DNA of 64,000 nt. Source: Thioalkalivibrio sulfidiphilus HL-EbGr7 (lineage in GTDB: Bacteria > Pseudomonadota > Gammaproteobacteria > Ectothiorhodospirales > Ectothiorhodospiraceae). Shown one piece after another: positions 16,064 to 27,173 of the stretch (its first letter is position 1; every line of letters starts with the position of its first letter). Below the pieces are notes generated by a model. It saw only the letters and a list, made by a program, of their open reading frames with translations, ran no database searches and was not told the DNA's origin. The stretch is taken from positions 496,001 through 560,000 of the forward strand of contig NC_011901.1 in NCBI RefSeq assembly GCF_000021985.1, written 5' to 3'. Position numbers and translations under genes: made by a program.

Positions 16064-17311
16064 ATGTGGCGTGCCCTCTATTCCCTGCTGCTGTACCTGC
16101 TGTGGCCCCTGGTGGCCATGCGGTTGCTGTGGCGCGCCCGGCGCAATCCGGAATACCGGCGGCGTTGGGGGGAGCGCTTTGCCGTGGGGCCGCGCCTGGA
16201 TGCTGCGCCCCGCCTCTGGGTTCATGCGGTCTCCGTGGGGGAGGTGGTGGCTGCGGTGCCGCTGGTGCGCGCGCTAATGGCCCGTTTCCCGGATCACCGC
16301 ATCCTGGTCACCACCACCACGCCCACCGGCTCTGCCGAGTTGCGCCGCCGCCTGGGTGAGACGGTGGAGCACCGTTACCTGCCCCTGGATCTGCCCCATC
16401 TGATGCGCGGCCTGGTGCGTGCCGTCCGGCCGCGCCTGCTCGTGGTCATGGAGACGGAACTCTGGCCCAACCTGTTCGCCGCCTGCCGCCGGCAGGGGGT
16501 GCCGGTGATGCTGGTCAACGGGCGGCTCTCGGCGCGTTCTTTCCAGGGCTACCGGCGCATCCGGCCCCTGGTGGCCGAGGCCTTGGGGGCGGTGACCGCG
16601 CTGGCGGCCCGGTCGGAGGAGGATGCCGAGCGGTTCATCGGGCTGGGCGCCAGGCCCGAGCGGGTGCGGGTGACCGGCAATCTGAAATACGACCTGGAAC
16701 TGCCGGCAGGCGGGGAGGGGATCAAGCCCCTGACGCGACCCGCGTGGATCGCGGCCAGTACCCACGAGGGCGAGGATGCGCGTCTGCTCGCGGTCCACGG
16801 GCGGATACTCGAACGTGTGCCGGACGCCTTGCTGATCCTGGTGCCCCGGCATCCGGAGCGTTTCGAGGCGGTGGCCGAGCTGTGTCGGGCGGTGGGCATG
16901 CCGGCTGCCCGGCGTTCACGGGGTGAGCGGCCGGGTCCCGCCACCCGGGTGTGGCTGGGCGACACCATGGGTGAATTGCCCGAACTGTTTCCCCTCGCCC
17001 GGGTGGCCTTCATGGGCGGCAGCCTGGTGCCGACCGGCGGGCACAACCCCCTGGAGGCGGCGGCCCATGGACTTCCGGTGCTGACCGGCCCCCACGTGTT
17101 CAACTTCCGCGAGGTGTTCGACGCCCTGGTGCAGGCGGGTGGGGCAGAGGTGGTGGGTGACGAGGCCTCCCTGGCCGAGCGCCTCATCGCGCTGCTCAAC
17201 GATGAGGCCGAGCGTTCGCGCCGGGGCGAGGCGGCGGCGCGGGTGGTGCAGGAAAACCGGGGCGCGGTGGCGCGTGTGGTGGACTGGGTGGGGCAAGTGG
17301 CGAGTGGCTAG
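16064..17311 (+). CDS. waaA: 3-deoxy-D-manno-octulosonic acid (Kdo) transferase
   Basis: 415 residues. N-terminal membrane anchor (LYSLLLYLLWPLVAMRLLW), then a GT-B fold with HAVSVGEVVAAVPLVRAL, TTTTPTGSAEL, METELWPNL, and MGGSLVPTGGHNPLEAAAHGLPV in the donor domain. It transfers Kdo from CMP-Kdo to lipid IVA. Length and motifs are normal. The last codons (WVGQVASG, TAG) already read into a repeat arm of the CAAGTGGC type. It is divergent from lpxL. Confidence 0.95.
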   Translation: MWRALYSLLLYLLWPLVAMRLLWRARRNPEYRRRWGERFAVGPRLDAAPRLWVHAVSVGEVVAAVPLVRALMARFPDHRILVTTTTPTGSAELRRRLGETVEHRYLPLDLPHLMRGLVRAVRPRLLVVMETELWPNLFAACRRQGVPVMLVNGRLSARSFQGYRRIRPLVAEALGAVTALAARSEEDAERFIGLGARPERVRVTGNLKYDLELPAGGEGIKPLTRPAWIAASTHEGEDARLLAVHGRILERVPDALLILVPRHPERFEAVAELCRAVGMPAARRSRGERPGPATRVWLGDTMGELPELFPLARVAFMGGSLVPTGGHNPLEAAAHGLPVLTGPHVFNFREVFDALVQAGGAEVVGDEASLAERLIALLNDEAERSRRGEAAARVVQENRGAVARVVDWVGQVASG

Positions 17312-17526
17312 TCTCAAGTGGCAAGGAAGAGCCAAGGCTTGCCGCAGAGACGCGGAGGCGCAGAGAAATCAAGGGAATTGACAGGATTTACATGATGAAC
17401 ATGATTTCAAATACCGGTTTACGTGCGCTCTGATTTAATCCTGTCAATCATGTGAATCCTGTCAGATGGATTTTCCTCTGTACCTTCGCGTCTCTGCGGC
17501 AAGCCTTTCACAGCCTGGGCCACTTG
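17312..17526. repeat. Composite nested palindrome, three word families
   Basis: Concentric arms in mirrored order. The outer pair is CAAGTGGCGAGTGGC / CCACTTGCTACTTG. The middle pair is GGCTTGCCGCAGAGACGCGG (from about 17336) with its complement ending GGCAAGCC near 17507. The inner pair is GACAGGATTTACATGATGAA (from 17380) with its complement at 17437-17463. The central loop is about 30 bases. The outer arms run into the stop codons of both waaA and the isochorismatase-like gene. Confidence 0.85.
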
Positions 17527-18090
17527 CTACTTGATCAAGGCCGACAGGGCCTTGAACTGGGAATGCCTTGCATCCCGCAGCCATTCGAAGATCACCGACT
17601 CGTGGTTGGTCACCACGGCGCCGGCCTGGCGCAGGCGGTGCAGGGCGTTGGCCTTGTGGGCCGGGTCACGGGAGCAGACGGCGTCTTCCACCACGAAGGG
17701 GGTGAAGCCGGCGCCGAGCAGGTCCAGGGCGGTCTGCAACACGCACACGTGGGTCTCCATGCCGCAGACCACCACCTGGGGGCGGCGGGCCGATTTCAAC
17801 GCGTCCAGCAGGCCGGAATCCCCGCAGCAGGAGAAGGAGGTCTTGTCCAGCACCCGAGCGCTGGCCGGCAACTGCGCGGCCAGGGGCGCCACGGTAGGAC
17901 CGAGTCCCTTGGGGTACTGCTCGGAGACCAGCACCGGGATCTCCAGCTGGCCGGCGGCCTGGGCCAGGCGCCCGGCGGCGCGCACCACGCCCTCCCGGGC
18001 CGTGGCATCCATGGCGCCGGCCAGGCGCTCCTGGACGTCGACGATCAGCAACTGCCCGTGGGCGGCGTGACAGAGTCCTAGGGCCTGCAC
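17527..18090 (-). CDS. Isochorismatase-family cysteine hydrolase
   Basis: 187 residues with LLIVDVQERLAGAM (catalytic D), a lysine region near KTSFSCCG, and VVCGMETHVCVLQTALDLL, where the second cysteine is the nucleophile and the cis-peptide precedes it. Substrate unknown; relatives hydrolyse amides such as nicotinamide or ureidoacrylate-type compounds. The GTG start lies 4 bases after the tolC stop, so it is the last gene of the pcm-like - rhodanese - tolC run. Its TAG stop lies in a repeat arm. Confidence 0.85.
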   Translation of the reverse strand: MQALGLCHAAHGQLLIVDVQERLAGAMDATAREGVVRAAGRLAQAAGQLEIPVLVSEQYPKGLGPTVAPLAAQLPASARVLDKTSFSCCGDSGLLDALKSARRPQVVVCGMETHVCVLQTALDLLGAGFTPFVVEDAVCSRDPAHKANALHRLRQAGAVVTNHESVIFEWLRDARHSQFKALSALIK

Positions 18091-18094
18091 GGGA

Positions 18095-19417
18095 TCACTC
18101 CAGCCAGGCGTTGATGGCCTGAATGTCCTGCTCGTCCAGGGTGCCGGCGGCCTGCTTCAGGCGCAGGGTGTTGACCACGAATTCATAGCGGGCCTGGGCG
18201 TAGTCCCGCTGGGCGCGAAACACCTCGCGCAGGGCCAGCAGCACGTCCACGGCGGTGCGGGTGCCCACCTCGAAGCCCGCCTCAGCGGCCTCGGCGGCGG
18301 CCTGGGTGGAGGCCAGGGCCTGGTTCAGGGCCTGCACCCGGGAGATCCCGGCGACTACGGACAGGTAGGCACTGCGGGTCTGCTGCACGGTCAGGCGCTG
18401 GGTCAGTTCCAGCTGTTCACGGGCGCTGTCGAAGCGTTCCCGGGACTCGCGGGTGAGCGAGGAGGTGCGCCCGCCACTGTAGATGGGCACGCGCAGCTGC
18501 AGGGCGATCTGGGCGTCGGTGCGGTCCAGGAGCTGGGAGTTGGCCGTCGGGGCGCCGCTGTTGTCGATGTCCGCGTAGCTGGCCTGCAGGCCCACGGTGG
18601 GGTAGTGGCCGGCGCGTTGGCGCTTGATCTCCTCGGCGGCGGCCTCGGTGGCGAAGCGCCGGGCGGTCAGGCCCAGGTTGCGGTCGATGGCGCTCTCCAC
18701 CCAGCGGCTCATGTCGGCGGGTTCCGGCGTGGTCAGGGGCAGGCGGTCGCTCAGACTGGCCAGGGCCTCGTAGTACTGGCCGGTGACCACTGCCAGCTGT
18801 TCCCGGGCGATGTCCAGCTGGTTGCGGGCGGCGATCTCCTGGGCCACGGCGATGTCGAACTGGGCCTGGGATTCCTTCACGTCGGTGATCGCGATCAGCC
18901 CCACCTCGAAACGCCGCTCCGCCTGTTCCAGCTGCCGGCCGATGGCCTCCTTCTCGGCCTCGGCGAAGGACAGGGTGTCCTGGGCAGTGAGCACGCCGAA
19001 GTAGGACTCGGCCACGCGCAGGATCAGGGCCTGGCGGGCGGCGTCGCGGAACGCTGTGGCCTGGGCGATGCCCAGGTCCGCCTGGCGCAGGGCCACGTAG
19101 TTGCGGTGGTCGTAGACGCTCTGGTTCAGGGTGATGTCGAAGCGGGTGGTGTCGTAGCTGAAACTGGAGCCGGGGGACGGTTCACTGCGGGTGTGCGCCT
19201 GGGTGGCACCGGCATCGATCTGGGGCAGCAGCACGGAGCGGGCCTGGGGGCGGGCCTCCAGAGCGGCCCGGTAGTCGGCCTCTGCGGCGCGCAGTTCGGC
19301 ATCGTGCTGCAGGGCCGTCTGGTAGATGGTCCAGAGGTCCGCCGCCTGGCTGGTGGGCAGCAGGAGCACGGCGCCCAGGGTCAGGGACAGGAGGATGCGA
19401 TGCAGTCGGGTGGTCAT
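18095..19417 (-). CDS. tolC: TolC-family outer membrane channel
   Basis: 440 residues: signal peptide MTTRLHRILLSLTLGAVLLLPTSQA, then two OEP repeats typical of TolC (first starting near DLWTIYQTALQHDAELRAA, second near MSRWVESAIDRNLGLTARRFA), with long coiled-coil helices and AYLSVVAGISRVQALNQAL. It forms the trimeric outer-membrane exit duct for type I secretion and drug efflux. The ATG at 19417 is chosen over 19429 because GGAG lies just upstream. Neighbouring pcm-like and waaA genes are a conserved setting. Confidence 0.93.
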   Translation of the reverse strand: MTTRLHRILLSLTLGAVLLLPTSQAADLWTIYQTALQHDAELRAAEADYRAALEARPQARSVLLPQIDAGATQAHTRSEPSPGSSFSYDTTRFDITLNQSVYDHRNYVALRQADLGIAQATAFRDAARQALILRVAESYFGVLTAQDTLSFAEAEKEAIGRQLEQAERRFEVGLIAITDVKESQAQFDIAVAQEIAARNQLDIAREQLAVVTGQYYEALASLSDRLPLTTPEPADMSRWVESAIDRNLGLTARRFATEAAAEEIKRQRAGHYPTVGLQASYADIDNSGAPTANSQLLDRTDAQIALQLRVPIYSGGRTSSLTRESRERFDSAREQLELTQRLTVQQTRSAYLSVVAGISRVQALNQALASTQAAAEAAEAGFEVGTRTAVDVLLALREVFRAQRDYAQARYEFVVNTLRLKQAAGTLDEQDIQAINAWLE

Positions 19418-19525
19418 GGGTCTCTCCATGGTGCGGATGCATGCCCCGCATGGGATTTGATTATTAGATATTTCTAATATTCTAGCCGCGATGGTCTTCC
19501 ATGAGAAGGACGCGGTGTCGATGGA

Positions 19526-19849
19526 TCAGTATAGGGGAAGATGCGGATCCACTTCCCGGGACCAGGCGTCGATCCCGCCCACCAGGTTAGTGACCCGGGA
19601 AAAGCCGTGGTGTTCCAGGAACAGCCCCGCGTGGTGGCTGCGCACCCCGTGGTGGCAGATCACCACGATCTCCTGCTGCGGGTCTGCCTCGGCCAGCCAG
19701 GCGGGGATGCGGGACAGGGGCACCAGGGTGGAGCCCTGGAGGTGGGCGATGTCGTATTCCCAAGGCTCGCGCACGTCCAGCAGCAGGGGCGCGGGCCGTC
19801 CGCGGTCCTCGAGCCAGGCCTGCAGACCCCGGGGCGTGAGCTGCTGCAT
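19526..19849 (-). CDS. Rhodanese-like sulfurtransferase domain protein
   Basis: 107 residues, a single rhodanese domain. LLLDVREPWEYDIAHLQGSTLVPLSRI precedes the active loop ICHHGVRSHH, whose cysteine would carry the persulfide. A possible cytoplasmic sulfur carrier. It lies between the pcm-like gene and tolC on the same strand; the gap to tolC is about 110 bases. Confidence 0.9.
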   Translation of the reverse strand: MQQLTPRGLQAWLEDRGRPAPLLLDVREPWEYDIAHLQGSTLVPLSRIPAWLAEADPQQEIVVICHHGVRSHHAGLFLEHHGFSRVTNLVGGIDAWSREVDPHLPLY

Positions 19850-19867
19850 GGTCGCCGCAGGCCGTCC

Positions 19868-20530
19868 TCAGAACACGAAGCGGGGCTTGGGCTCGGTGCC
19901 CGCCAGGGGCTTGAGACAGGTCTCGAACAGCATCTCCCGGGTGAACTCATTCTCGCCCAGGCGGGTGATGAGCATGGCCTCCATCACCGGGGCCTGACCC
20001 ACCACCACGAACAGCCGCCCGCCCACGTTGAGCTGGCGCTCGAAGCAGTCCCGGTACTCGGGCAGGGAAGCGGTCACGGCGATCACGTCGTAGCGCTCCC
20101 GCTGCACGGTCCAGCCATGGGCGGCGTCTCCCTGGCGCAGGGCGGCATTGGTGATGCCCTGCTGTTCCAGGCGCTTCATGGCGGCGTACTTGAAGTCATC
20201 GTGGATGTCCACGCTGTCCACCTGGGCGCCCAGTTTGGCCAGGCAGCAGGTTACATAGCCGGAGCCGGTGCCGATCTCCAGGCACACGTCCGTGGGCCGC
20301 ACGTTCAGGGCCTGCAGCATGCGGGCCTCCACCTTGGGGGCCATCATGGACTCGCCGTGGCCCAGGGGGATCTCGATGTCCGCGTAGGCCAGACCCTGGT
20401 GCTGCTCGGTCACGAACAGTTCCCGGGGGGTCTGCTCGATCACGTCGAGCACCCTCTGATCCAGCACATCCCAGGGGCGGATCTGCTGCTCGACCATGTT
20501 GAAGCGGGCCTGTTCGAAGTTCATGACCAT
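19868..20530 (-). CDS. Protein-L-isoaspartate O-methyltransferase-like protein
   Basis: 220 residues. NMVEQQIRPWDVLDQRVLDVIEQTPRELFV and LEIGTGSGYVTCCLAKLG (SAM motif I) are typical of the Pcm-like group found next to tolC in gammaproteobacteria. It would use SAM in the cytoplasm. Whether it repairs isoaspartate is unproven for this clade. ATG at 20530 has AGGA upstream. The frame stays open far upstream, but that extension has no family match. Confidence 0.87.
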   Translation of the reverse strand: MVMNFEQARFNMVEQQIRPWDVLDQRVLDVIEQTPRELFVTEQHQGLAYADIEIPLGHGESMMAPKVEARMLQALNVRPTDVCLEIGTGSGYVTCCLAKLGAQVDSVDIHDDFKYAAMKRLEQQGITNAALRQGDAAHGWTVQRERYDVIAVTASLPEYRDCFERQLNVGGRLFVVVGQAPVMEAMLITRLGENEFTREMLFETCLKPLAGTEPKPRFVF

Positions 20531-20666
20531 GACATCCTGCTTGGGGTTGAAAGGACGGTAAGCGGCCAAAGGGTACGTACAAGGCCCCGGCCGGGCAAGT
20601 CCCGCTTGCCCTGATGGGGGAATCGGTGTGCTATAGGGGCAGCGCACACAGCCGGGACCCATCCGC

Positions 20667-22154
20667 ATGTTTGAAGCCGCCGAACTGGGCCGCAAGGTCT
20701 CCAAATCCGAGTACAAGGACGCCCTGCCGGCGCTGCGCGCCGGGCTCACGGAGGCCCAGCAGCGCCTGCGCGACAGCGGGGTCTCGGTGCTGGTGATCGT
20801 GGAAGGGGTCGAGGGCGTGGGCCGGGGCGAGGTGGTCAACCGGCTCAACGGCTGGCTGGACACCCGCGGCACCGAGACCCACGCCTTCTGGGACGTCTCC
20901 AGTGAGGAGCAATCCCACCCGCGCTACTGGCGCTACTGGCGCAGCCTGCCCGCCCGGGGAAAGATCGGCCTGTTCTTCGGCGCCTGGTATTCCGAGCCGC
21001 TGATGCGCGGCACCACCGGTGAGTGGGACGGGGCCCGGGTGGAGGCGGCCGCCACCCGCATCCGGGACCTGGAACGCATGCTGGCCCTGGAGGACACCCT
21101 GATCCTCAAGTTCTGGTTCCATCTGGACAAGGACACCCAGAAACAGCGCCTCAAGGCACGCAAGCAGGACCCGGACAGCCGCTGGTCCCGCCGGCGCAAC
21201 GGCGACAAGCTGCTGGATTACAAGGCCTTTGTCGGTATCGGCGAGACGGTCATCCAGGCCACGGACACGGCGCTCGCCCCCTGGTACCTGATCGAGGCCA
21301 CCGACCCCCGCTACCGGGACCTGACCGTGGCCCGCACCCTGCTCAAGGCCATCACGGAACGGCTGGATGCCGAGGGCCCCGTGCACCGGGAGGAGATGCT
21401 GTCCCACGCCCCGAGCCTCCCCGAGGCGGAGGAAGCGCGACTCACGGTGCTGGACCAGGTGGACCTGGGCCAGTCCCTGGACAAGTCCCGGTACAAGAAG
21501 CGTCTGGAGGAGGCCCAGCGGCGCCTGCGCGCCCTGACCTGGAAGGCCCGTGACGCCGGCCGGGCCAGCGTGCTGGTGTTCGAGGGCTGGGACGCGGCGG
21601 GCAAGGGCGGCACCATCCGGCGGCTGACAGCGGGCATCGATGCCCGGCTGCACCGGGTCATCCCCGTGGGGGCGCCCACGGATGAGGAGCTGGCCCATCA
21701 TTATCTGTGGCGCTTCTGGCGCCAGGTGCCGGGGAGCGGGCGCATCACCGTGTTTGATCGTTCCTGGTACGGGCGGGTGCTGGTGGAGCGGGTGGAGGGC
21801 CTGGCCCGGGCGGAGCAGTGGCGCCGGGCCTTCCACGAGATCAACGACTTCGAGCAGCAGCTCTGCGAGCACGGCATCCTGGTGCACAAGTTCTGGCTGC
21901 ACATCAGCGAGGCAGAGCAACTGGCCCGCTTCCGCGCCCGGGAGGAGACCGCCTACAAGCAGCACAAGCTCACCGACGAGGACTGGCGCAACCGGGAGAA
22001 GCGCCCGGAGTACGAGGCGGCCATCAACGAGATGGTATTCCGCACCAGCACCGAGCACGCCCCCTGGACCCTGGTCCCGTCCGAGGACAAGCGCTTCGCC
22101 CGGGTGGCCGTCATCGAAACGGTCTGCGAGCGCCTGGAAGCTGTGCTGGATTAG
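20667..22154 (+). CDS. pap: Polyphosphate:AMP phosphotransferase (two PPK2 domains)
   Basis: 495 residues with tandem PPK2 domains. The N-domain (about 10-235) has VLVIVEGVEGVGRGEVVNRL, a degenerate P-loop. The C-domain (about 265-490) has FEGWDAAGKGGTIRRL, FDRSWYGRVLVERV and KHKLTDEDWRNREK, all canonical. The enzyme makes ADP from AMP with polyphosphate as donor. This architecture is class II PPK2, where the C-terminal half is the catalytic one. No ppk or ppx is nearby. A repeat arm begins right after the stop. Confidence 0.92.
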   Translation: MFEAAELGRKVSKSEYKDALPALRAGLTEAQQRLRDSGVSVLVIVEGVEGVGRGEVVNRLNGWLDTRGTETHAFWDVSSEEQSHPRYWRYWRSLPARGKIGLFFGAWYSEPLMRGTTGEWDGARVEAAATRIRDLERMLALEDTLILKFWFHLDKDTQKQRLKARKQDPDSRWSRRRNGDKLLDYKAFVGIGETVIQATDTALAPWYLIEATDPRYRDLTVARTLLKAITERLDAEGPVHREEMLSHAPSLPEAEEARLTVLDQVDLGQSLDKSRYKKRLEEAQRRLRALTWKARDAGRASVLVFEGWDAAGKGGTIRRLTAGIDARLHRVIPVGAPTDEELAHHYLWRFWRQVPGSGRITVFDRSWYGRVLVERVEGLARAEQWRRAFHEINDFEQQLCEHGILVHKFWLHISEAEQLARFRAREETAYKQHKLTDEDWRNREKRPEYEAAINEMVFRTSTEHAPWTLVPSEDKRFARVAVIETVCERLEAVLD

Positions 22155-22360
22155 TAAGGCTGCCGCAGAGGCGCGGAGGCGCAGAAAAGTCAAAGGATCG
22201 GACAGGATTTACATGATTAACAGGATTGAATCAGAAACCACAAAATCCATGTTTTAAATCTTGTTAATCATGTAAATCCTGTCGAGTCAGTTCTTCTCCG
22301 CGCCTCTGCGGCAAGCCTTTGATTTTTCTTGCCACTAGCCACTTGCTACTTGCCACTATT
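22155..22360. repeat. Composite nested palindrome, two to three word families
   Basis: The middle pair is GGCTGCCGCAGAGGCGCGGA (from 22158) with its complement ending GGCAAGCC near 22317. The inner pair is GACAGGATTTACATGATTAA (from 22200) with its complement at 22257-22283. On the right side only, CTTGCCACTAGCCACTTGCT (22329-) adds the outer family seen on both sides at 17312-17526. The pap stop codon occupies the place of the missing left outer arm. Confidence 0.85.
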
Positions 22361-22402
22361 CCAGCAAACCCGACCGGGCTGCTATAGTTTCAGATCAAGA
22401 CG

Positions 22403-24438
<2,036 letters not shown>

Positions 24439-24800
24439 GTCCCGACCTTTGTCGGGCCTTGGCGGGGAGCACTCTCAGTAGCACAGCGGCTCTTGCTGTC
24501 CGACAGCCCGCCCCGTGAGCCAGCCGCCGATTCTCCTCGAGTATCATCACTGCTGCACCCCGGTCGATGTATCGGTGCGTGCCTGGGCGACGGGGTCAGG
24601 GATGTGCTGTTCATCAAGGAAAATGATGTTTTTTGGATGGATGTTTTTGTTCGCTGGCTGCAATATGGTGGCGGAAGCATGCCTCATCTGCTTGACAAGG
24701 GAGCCATGACGACCTACCCCACATAAGGAAGAGGCATACCCCGGGATGGGGCATGTCTCCGCCCCTGTGGCCATTGCATGACTGGAAATGAGGAGTTCAT
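24439..24800. other. 362-bp gap after thiC, no gene seen
   Basis: CCCGAC-CTTT-GTCGGG (24442-24457) just after thiC could be a weak terminator, although no T-run follows. The rest has no supported frame; a 77-codon frame from 24493 has no motif or ribosome site. The promoter of the GGDEF-EAL gene is probably near 24700-24790. Confidence 0.5.
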
Positions 24801-26858
24801 TTGGCCAGGAAGCGCGAAAGCCAGCGAATCACACTGATCGGCGGCGTGCTACTGGCTGCATTGACCCTGGTTTCTGGTTTCGCCGTCTATGCTGTGATGC
24901 AGAGGCAGCTTGAAGCTGTTCTGGTCAACAGCCTGCAATCCTCCCTGCACAGCGACCGCCGCCTGTTCGAAACGGAGATCCGCGGGAGCGTGGTCAATGC
25001 GTTAACGGTCTCCACCCGACCCTTTGTGATCCAGAACCTCGCCCGCCTGCGCGAGGCGCCGGAAGATGCGTCGGCCGCGCACAGCCTGCAGCGGCTGGTG
25101 CGCAGGCTCGTCAAATCCCAGCAGCAGACCGCTGAGGCGAACGCACGACTGAGAGATCTCGAGGAGCGCTGGCGGTTTGCACTGGACAGTGCCGGTGCGG
25201 GTGTCTGGGACCTGGATCTTTCCGCAGGCAAGATCCTCCTGTCCGTGCGCTGCAAGCACATGCTGGGCTACGAGGAGCATGAGATCGGCGCGAGTGCGGA
25301 GGAATGGCAGGCGCTGGTGCACCGGGACGATGCGCCGGCCCTCATAGCCGCCTGCCAGCGGCTGGTCGATGGCGAGGTGCAGAGTTTCACCCATGAACAC
25401 CGCAAGCGCTGCAAGGATGGCAGCTGGAAGTGGGTGCAGGCCCGGGGCATGGTGGCCGCCCGGGATGAGAACGGCGCGCCTACGCGCCTGATCGGCACGT
25501 ATATCGACATCAGCGAGCGCAAGCGCGCCGAGGAGATCATCCAGCAGCAGGCCAACTTTGATCCCTTGACGAAACTCCCCAATCGCCGTCTGTTCCTGGA
25601 TCGGCTCGATCAGCAGATCGCAAAATGCCAGCGAACGGGCGCTGCCCTTGCGCTGCTGCTCATCGATCTCGATGAATTCAAGGAGGTCAACGATACCCTG
25701 GGCCACGACGTCGGTGATGTGCTCCTGCAGGAAGCAGCCCGGCGCATCAGCGGCTGCATCCGTGATACGGATACGGTCGCCCGCCTGGGCGGAGACGAGT
25801 TCACGGTGATCCTGTCCGATCTGACCGGCAAGGCCCACGTGGAGGAGATCGCGCAGAAGCTCATCTCCCGGGTGGCCGAGCCGTACTACCTCCGCGAAGG
25901 GGTGGCTCACATCTCCGCCAGCATCGGCATCACCCTGTACCCGGGCGACGCCGAGGACATGGGCGAGCTGATGAAGCATGCCGACCAGGCCATGTACTCG
26001 GCCAAGAGGCTGGGCAGAAACCGCTTCTGCTATTTCACCCATGCCTTGCAGGAGGCGGCGCAGAAGCGGCTCAGGCTGTCCAGGGAACTCAGGCAGGCGG
26101 TGAACCAGGGGCAGTTCGAGGCCCATTTCCAGCCCATCGTGGAACTTGCCTCGGGGCGGATCCAGAAGGCAGAGGCATTGCTCCGCTGGCACCATCCCGA
26201 GCGGGGTCTGGTTGGTCCGGCGGAATTCATTCCCCTGGCGGAGGATACCGGGCTCATCGAAGGGGTGGGTGACTGGGTGTTCAGGGAGGCGGTGCGGCGT
26301 GCCAGGGTGTGGCGCGATCGCTTCGGCACGGATATCCAAGTCAGCGTGAACATGTCCCCGTTGCAGTTCCGGAGCGAGGGCGCGGAGCGGGTCGAGTCCT
26401 GGCTGTACCACCTTGAGGAAATGGGTGTCAGGGGTGAGCAAATCGTCATCGAGATCACCGAAAACCTCCTGCTCCATGCCCATGACGAAGTCACCAGGCA
26501 GCTGTTCCGGTTTCGCGACGCGGGCATCCAGATCGCCATCGATGACTTCGGCACGGGCTATTGCACGCTCTCCTACCTCAAGCAGTTCCCCATCGACTAC
26601 CTGAAGATCGATCGCAGTTTCGTGCGCAACCTGGAAAACGATCCGAACGACGTGGCCCTGTCCAAGGCCATCATCGTCATGGCGCACGAACTGGGCCTGA
26701 AGGTGATCGCGGAGGGCGTGGAAACCGAAGGGCAGCGCAGGCTGCTGTCTGATGCCGGCTGCGACTTCGCCCAGGGTTATCTGTTTGCCAGGGCCTTGCC
26801 GGCGGAAGACTTCGAGGATCTGCTCAACGACACGGGGCGGATGTTCTCGATCGGTTAA
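24801..26858 (+). CDS. Membrane-bound PAS-GGDEF-EAL cyclic-di-GMP protein
   Basis: 685 residues. One N-terminal membrane helix (ITLIGGVLLAALTLVSGFAVYAV) then a helical linker, a PAS domain with PAC motif (about 115-245), GGDEF (RLGGDEFTV near 330) and EAL (KAEALLRWHHPERG near 455) domains. Both signature motifs are intact, as are ENLLLH, DDFGTGYCTLSYLK and KIDRSFV of an active EAL, so it may both make and degrade c-di-GMP. TTG start with AGGAG 5 bases upstream. It stands alone, with a MITE-like element right behind it. Confidence 0.92.
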   Translation: MARKRESQRITLIGGVLLAALTLVSGFAVYAVMQRQLEAVLVNSLQSSLHSDRRLFETEIRGSVVNALTVSTRPFVIQNLARLREAPEDASAAHSLQRLVRRLVKSQQQTAEANARLRDLEERWRFALDSAGAGVWDLDLSAGKILLSVRCKHMLGYEEHEIGASAEEWQALVHRDDAPALIAACQRLVDGEVQSFTHEHRKRCKDGSWKWVQARGMVAARDENGAPTRLIGTYIDISERKRAEEIIQQQANFDPLTKLPNRRLFLDRLDQQIAKCQRTGAALALLLIDLDEFKEVNDTLGHDVGDVLLQEAARRISGCIRDTDTVARLGGDEFTVILSDLTGKAHVEEIAQKLISRVAEPYYLREGVAHISASIGITLYPGDAEDMGELMKHADQAMYSAKRLGRNRFCYFTHALQEAAQKRLRLSRELRQAVNQGQFEAHFQPIVELASGRIQKAEALLRWHHPERGLVGPAEFIPLAEDTGLIEGVGDWVFREAVRRARVWRDRFGTDIQVSVNMSPLQFRSEGAERVESWLYHLEEMGVRGEQIVIEITENLLLHAHDEVTRQLFRFRDAGIQIAIDDFGTGYCTLSYLKQFPIDYLKIDRSFVRNLENDPNDVALSKAIIVMAHELGLKVIAEGVETEGQRRLLSDAGCDFAQGYLFARALPAEDFEDLLNDTGRMFSIG

Positions 26859-26874
26859 CCTGAGTGTGTCGCTA

Positions 26875-27136
26875 GTGTCCTGAGTCAGAGATTCGTTACA
26901 TTTCAGCGGGTCTGTACGGGATGCACGGCAAGGCGCACGAGCGAAGGACGGGCAGGCCCATTCGAGCGAGAGCAACGCGGCCGAGCGCCCGTACAGGCCC
27001 GCCCGCAGGGAGCCCCGCACAAGACCCAATGCGGCGTTGCGGTCCTTGCCAAGGGCTTGCCATTGCCTGCGGCCCGCGCCTTGCCTTGGGTCTTGTGCGG
27101 GGCTCTGAAATGCAACGAATCTCTGACTCAGGACAC
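26875..27136. mobile_element. MITE-like element with terminal inverted repeats and TA flanks
   Basis: 262 bases. The ends are inverted repeats of about 32 bases beginning GTGTCCTGAGTCAGAGATTC, with one or two mismatches, and TA flanks both sides (26873-26874, 27137-27138). A second inverted pair, GCCCCGCACAAGACCCA near 27012 and its complement near 27087, is nested inside. No transposase is encoded. TA duplication plus such ends suggests mobilisation by an IS630/Tc1-type transposase. A solo end of the same repeat is at 43441. Confidence 0.8.
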
Positions 27137-27173
27137 TAGGTTAAGCTGGGCGGCACATGCACACTCGGGAGTC

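Noticed and set aside
20631-22193. 520-codon open frame on the minus strand opposite pap
   Set aside because: Composition is a typical GC-rich antisense shadow (Leu/Gly/Val/His rich, no motifs), and the plus strand has a full two-domain PPK2 protein.
24493-24726. 77-codon plus-strand frame after thiC
   Set aside because: No ribosome site, no motif, and an opposite-strand frame of equal length overlaps it.
25002-27029. 675-codon minus-strand frame opposite the GGDEF-EAL gene
   Set aside because: It mirrors the real gene and runs through the MITE; no family motif or ribosome site.
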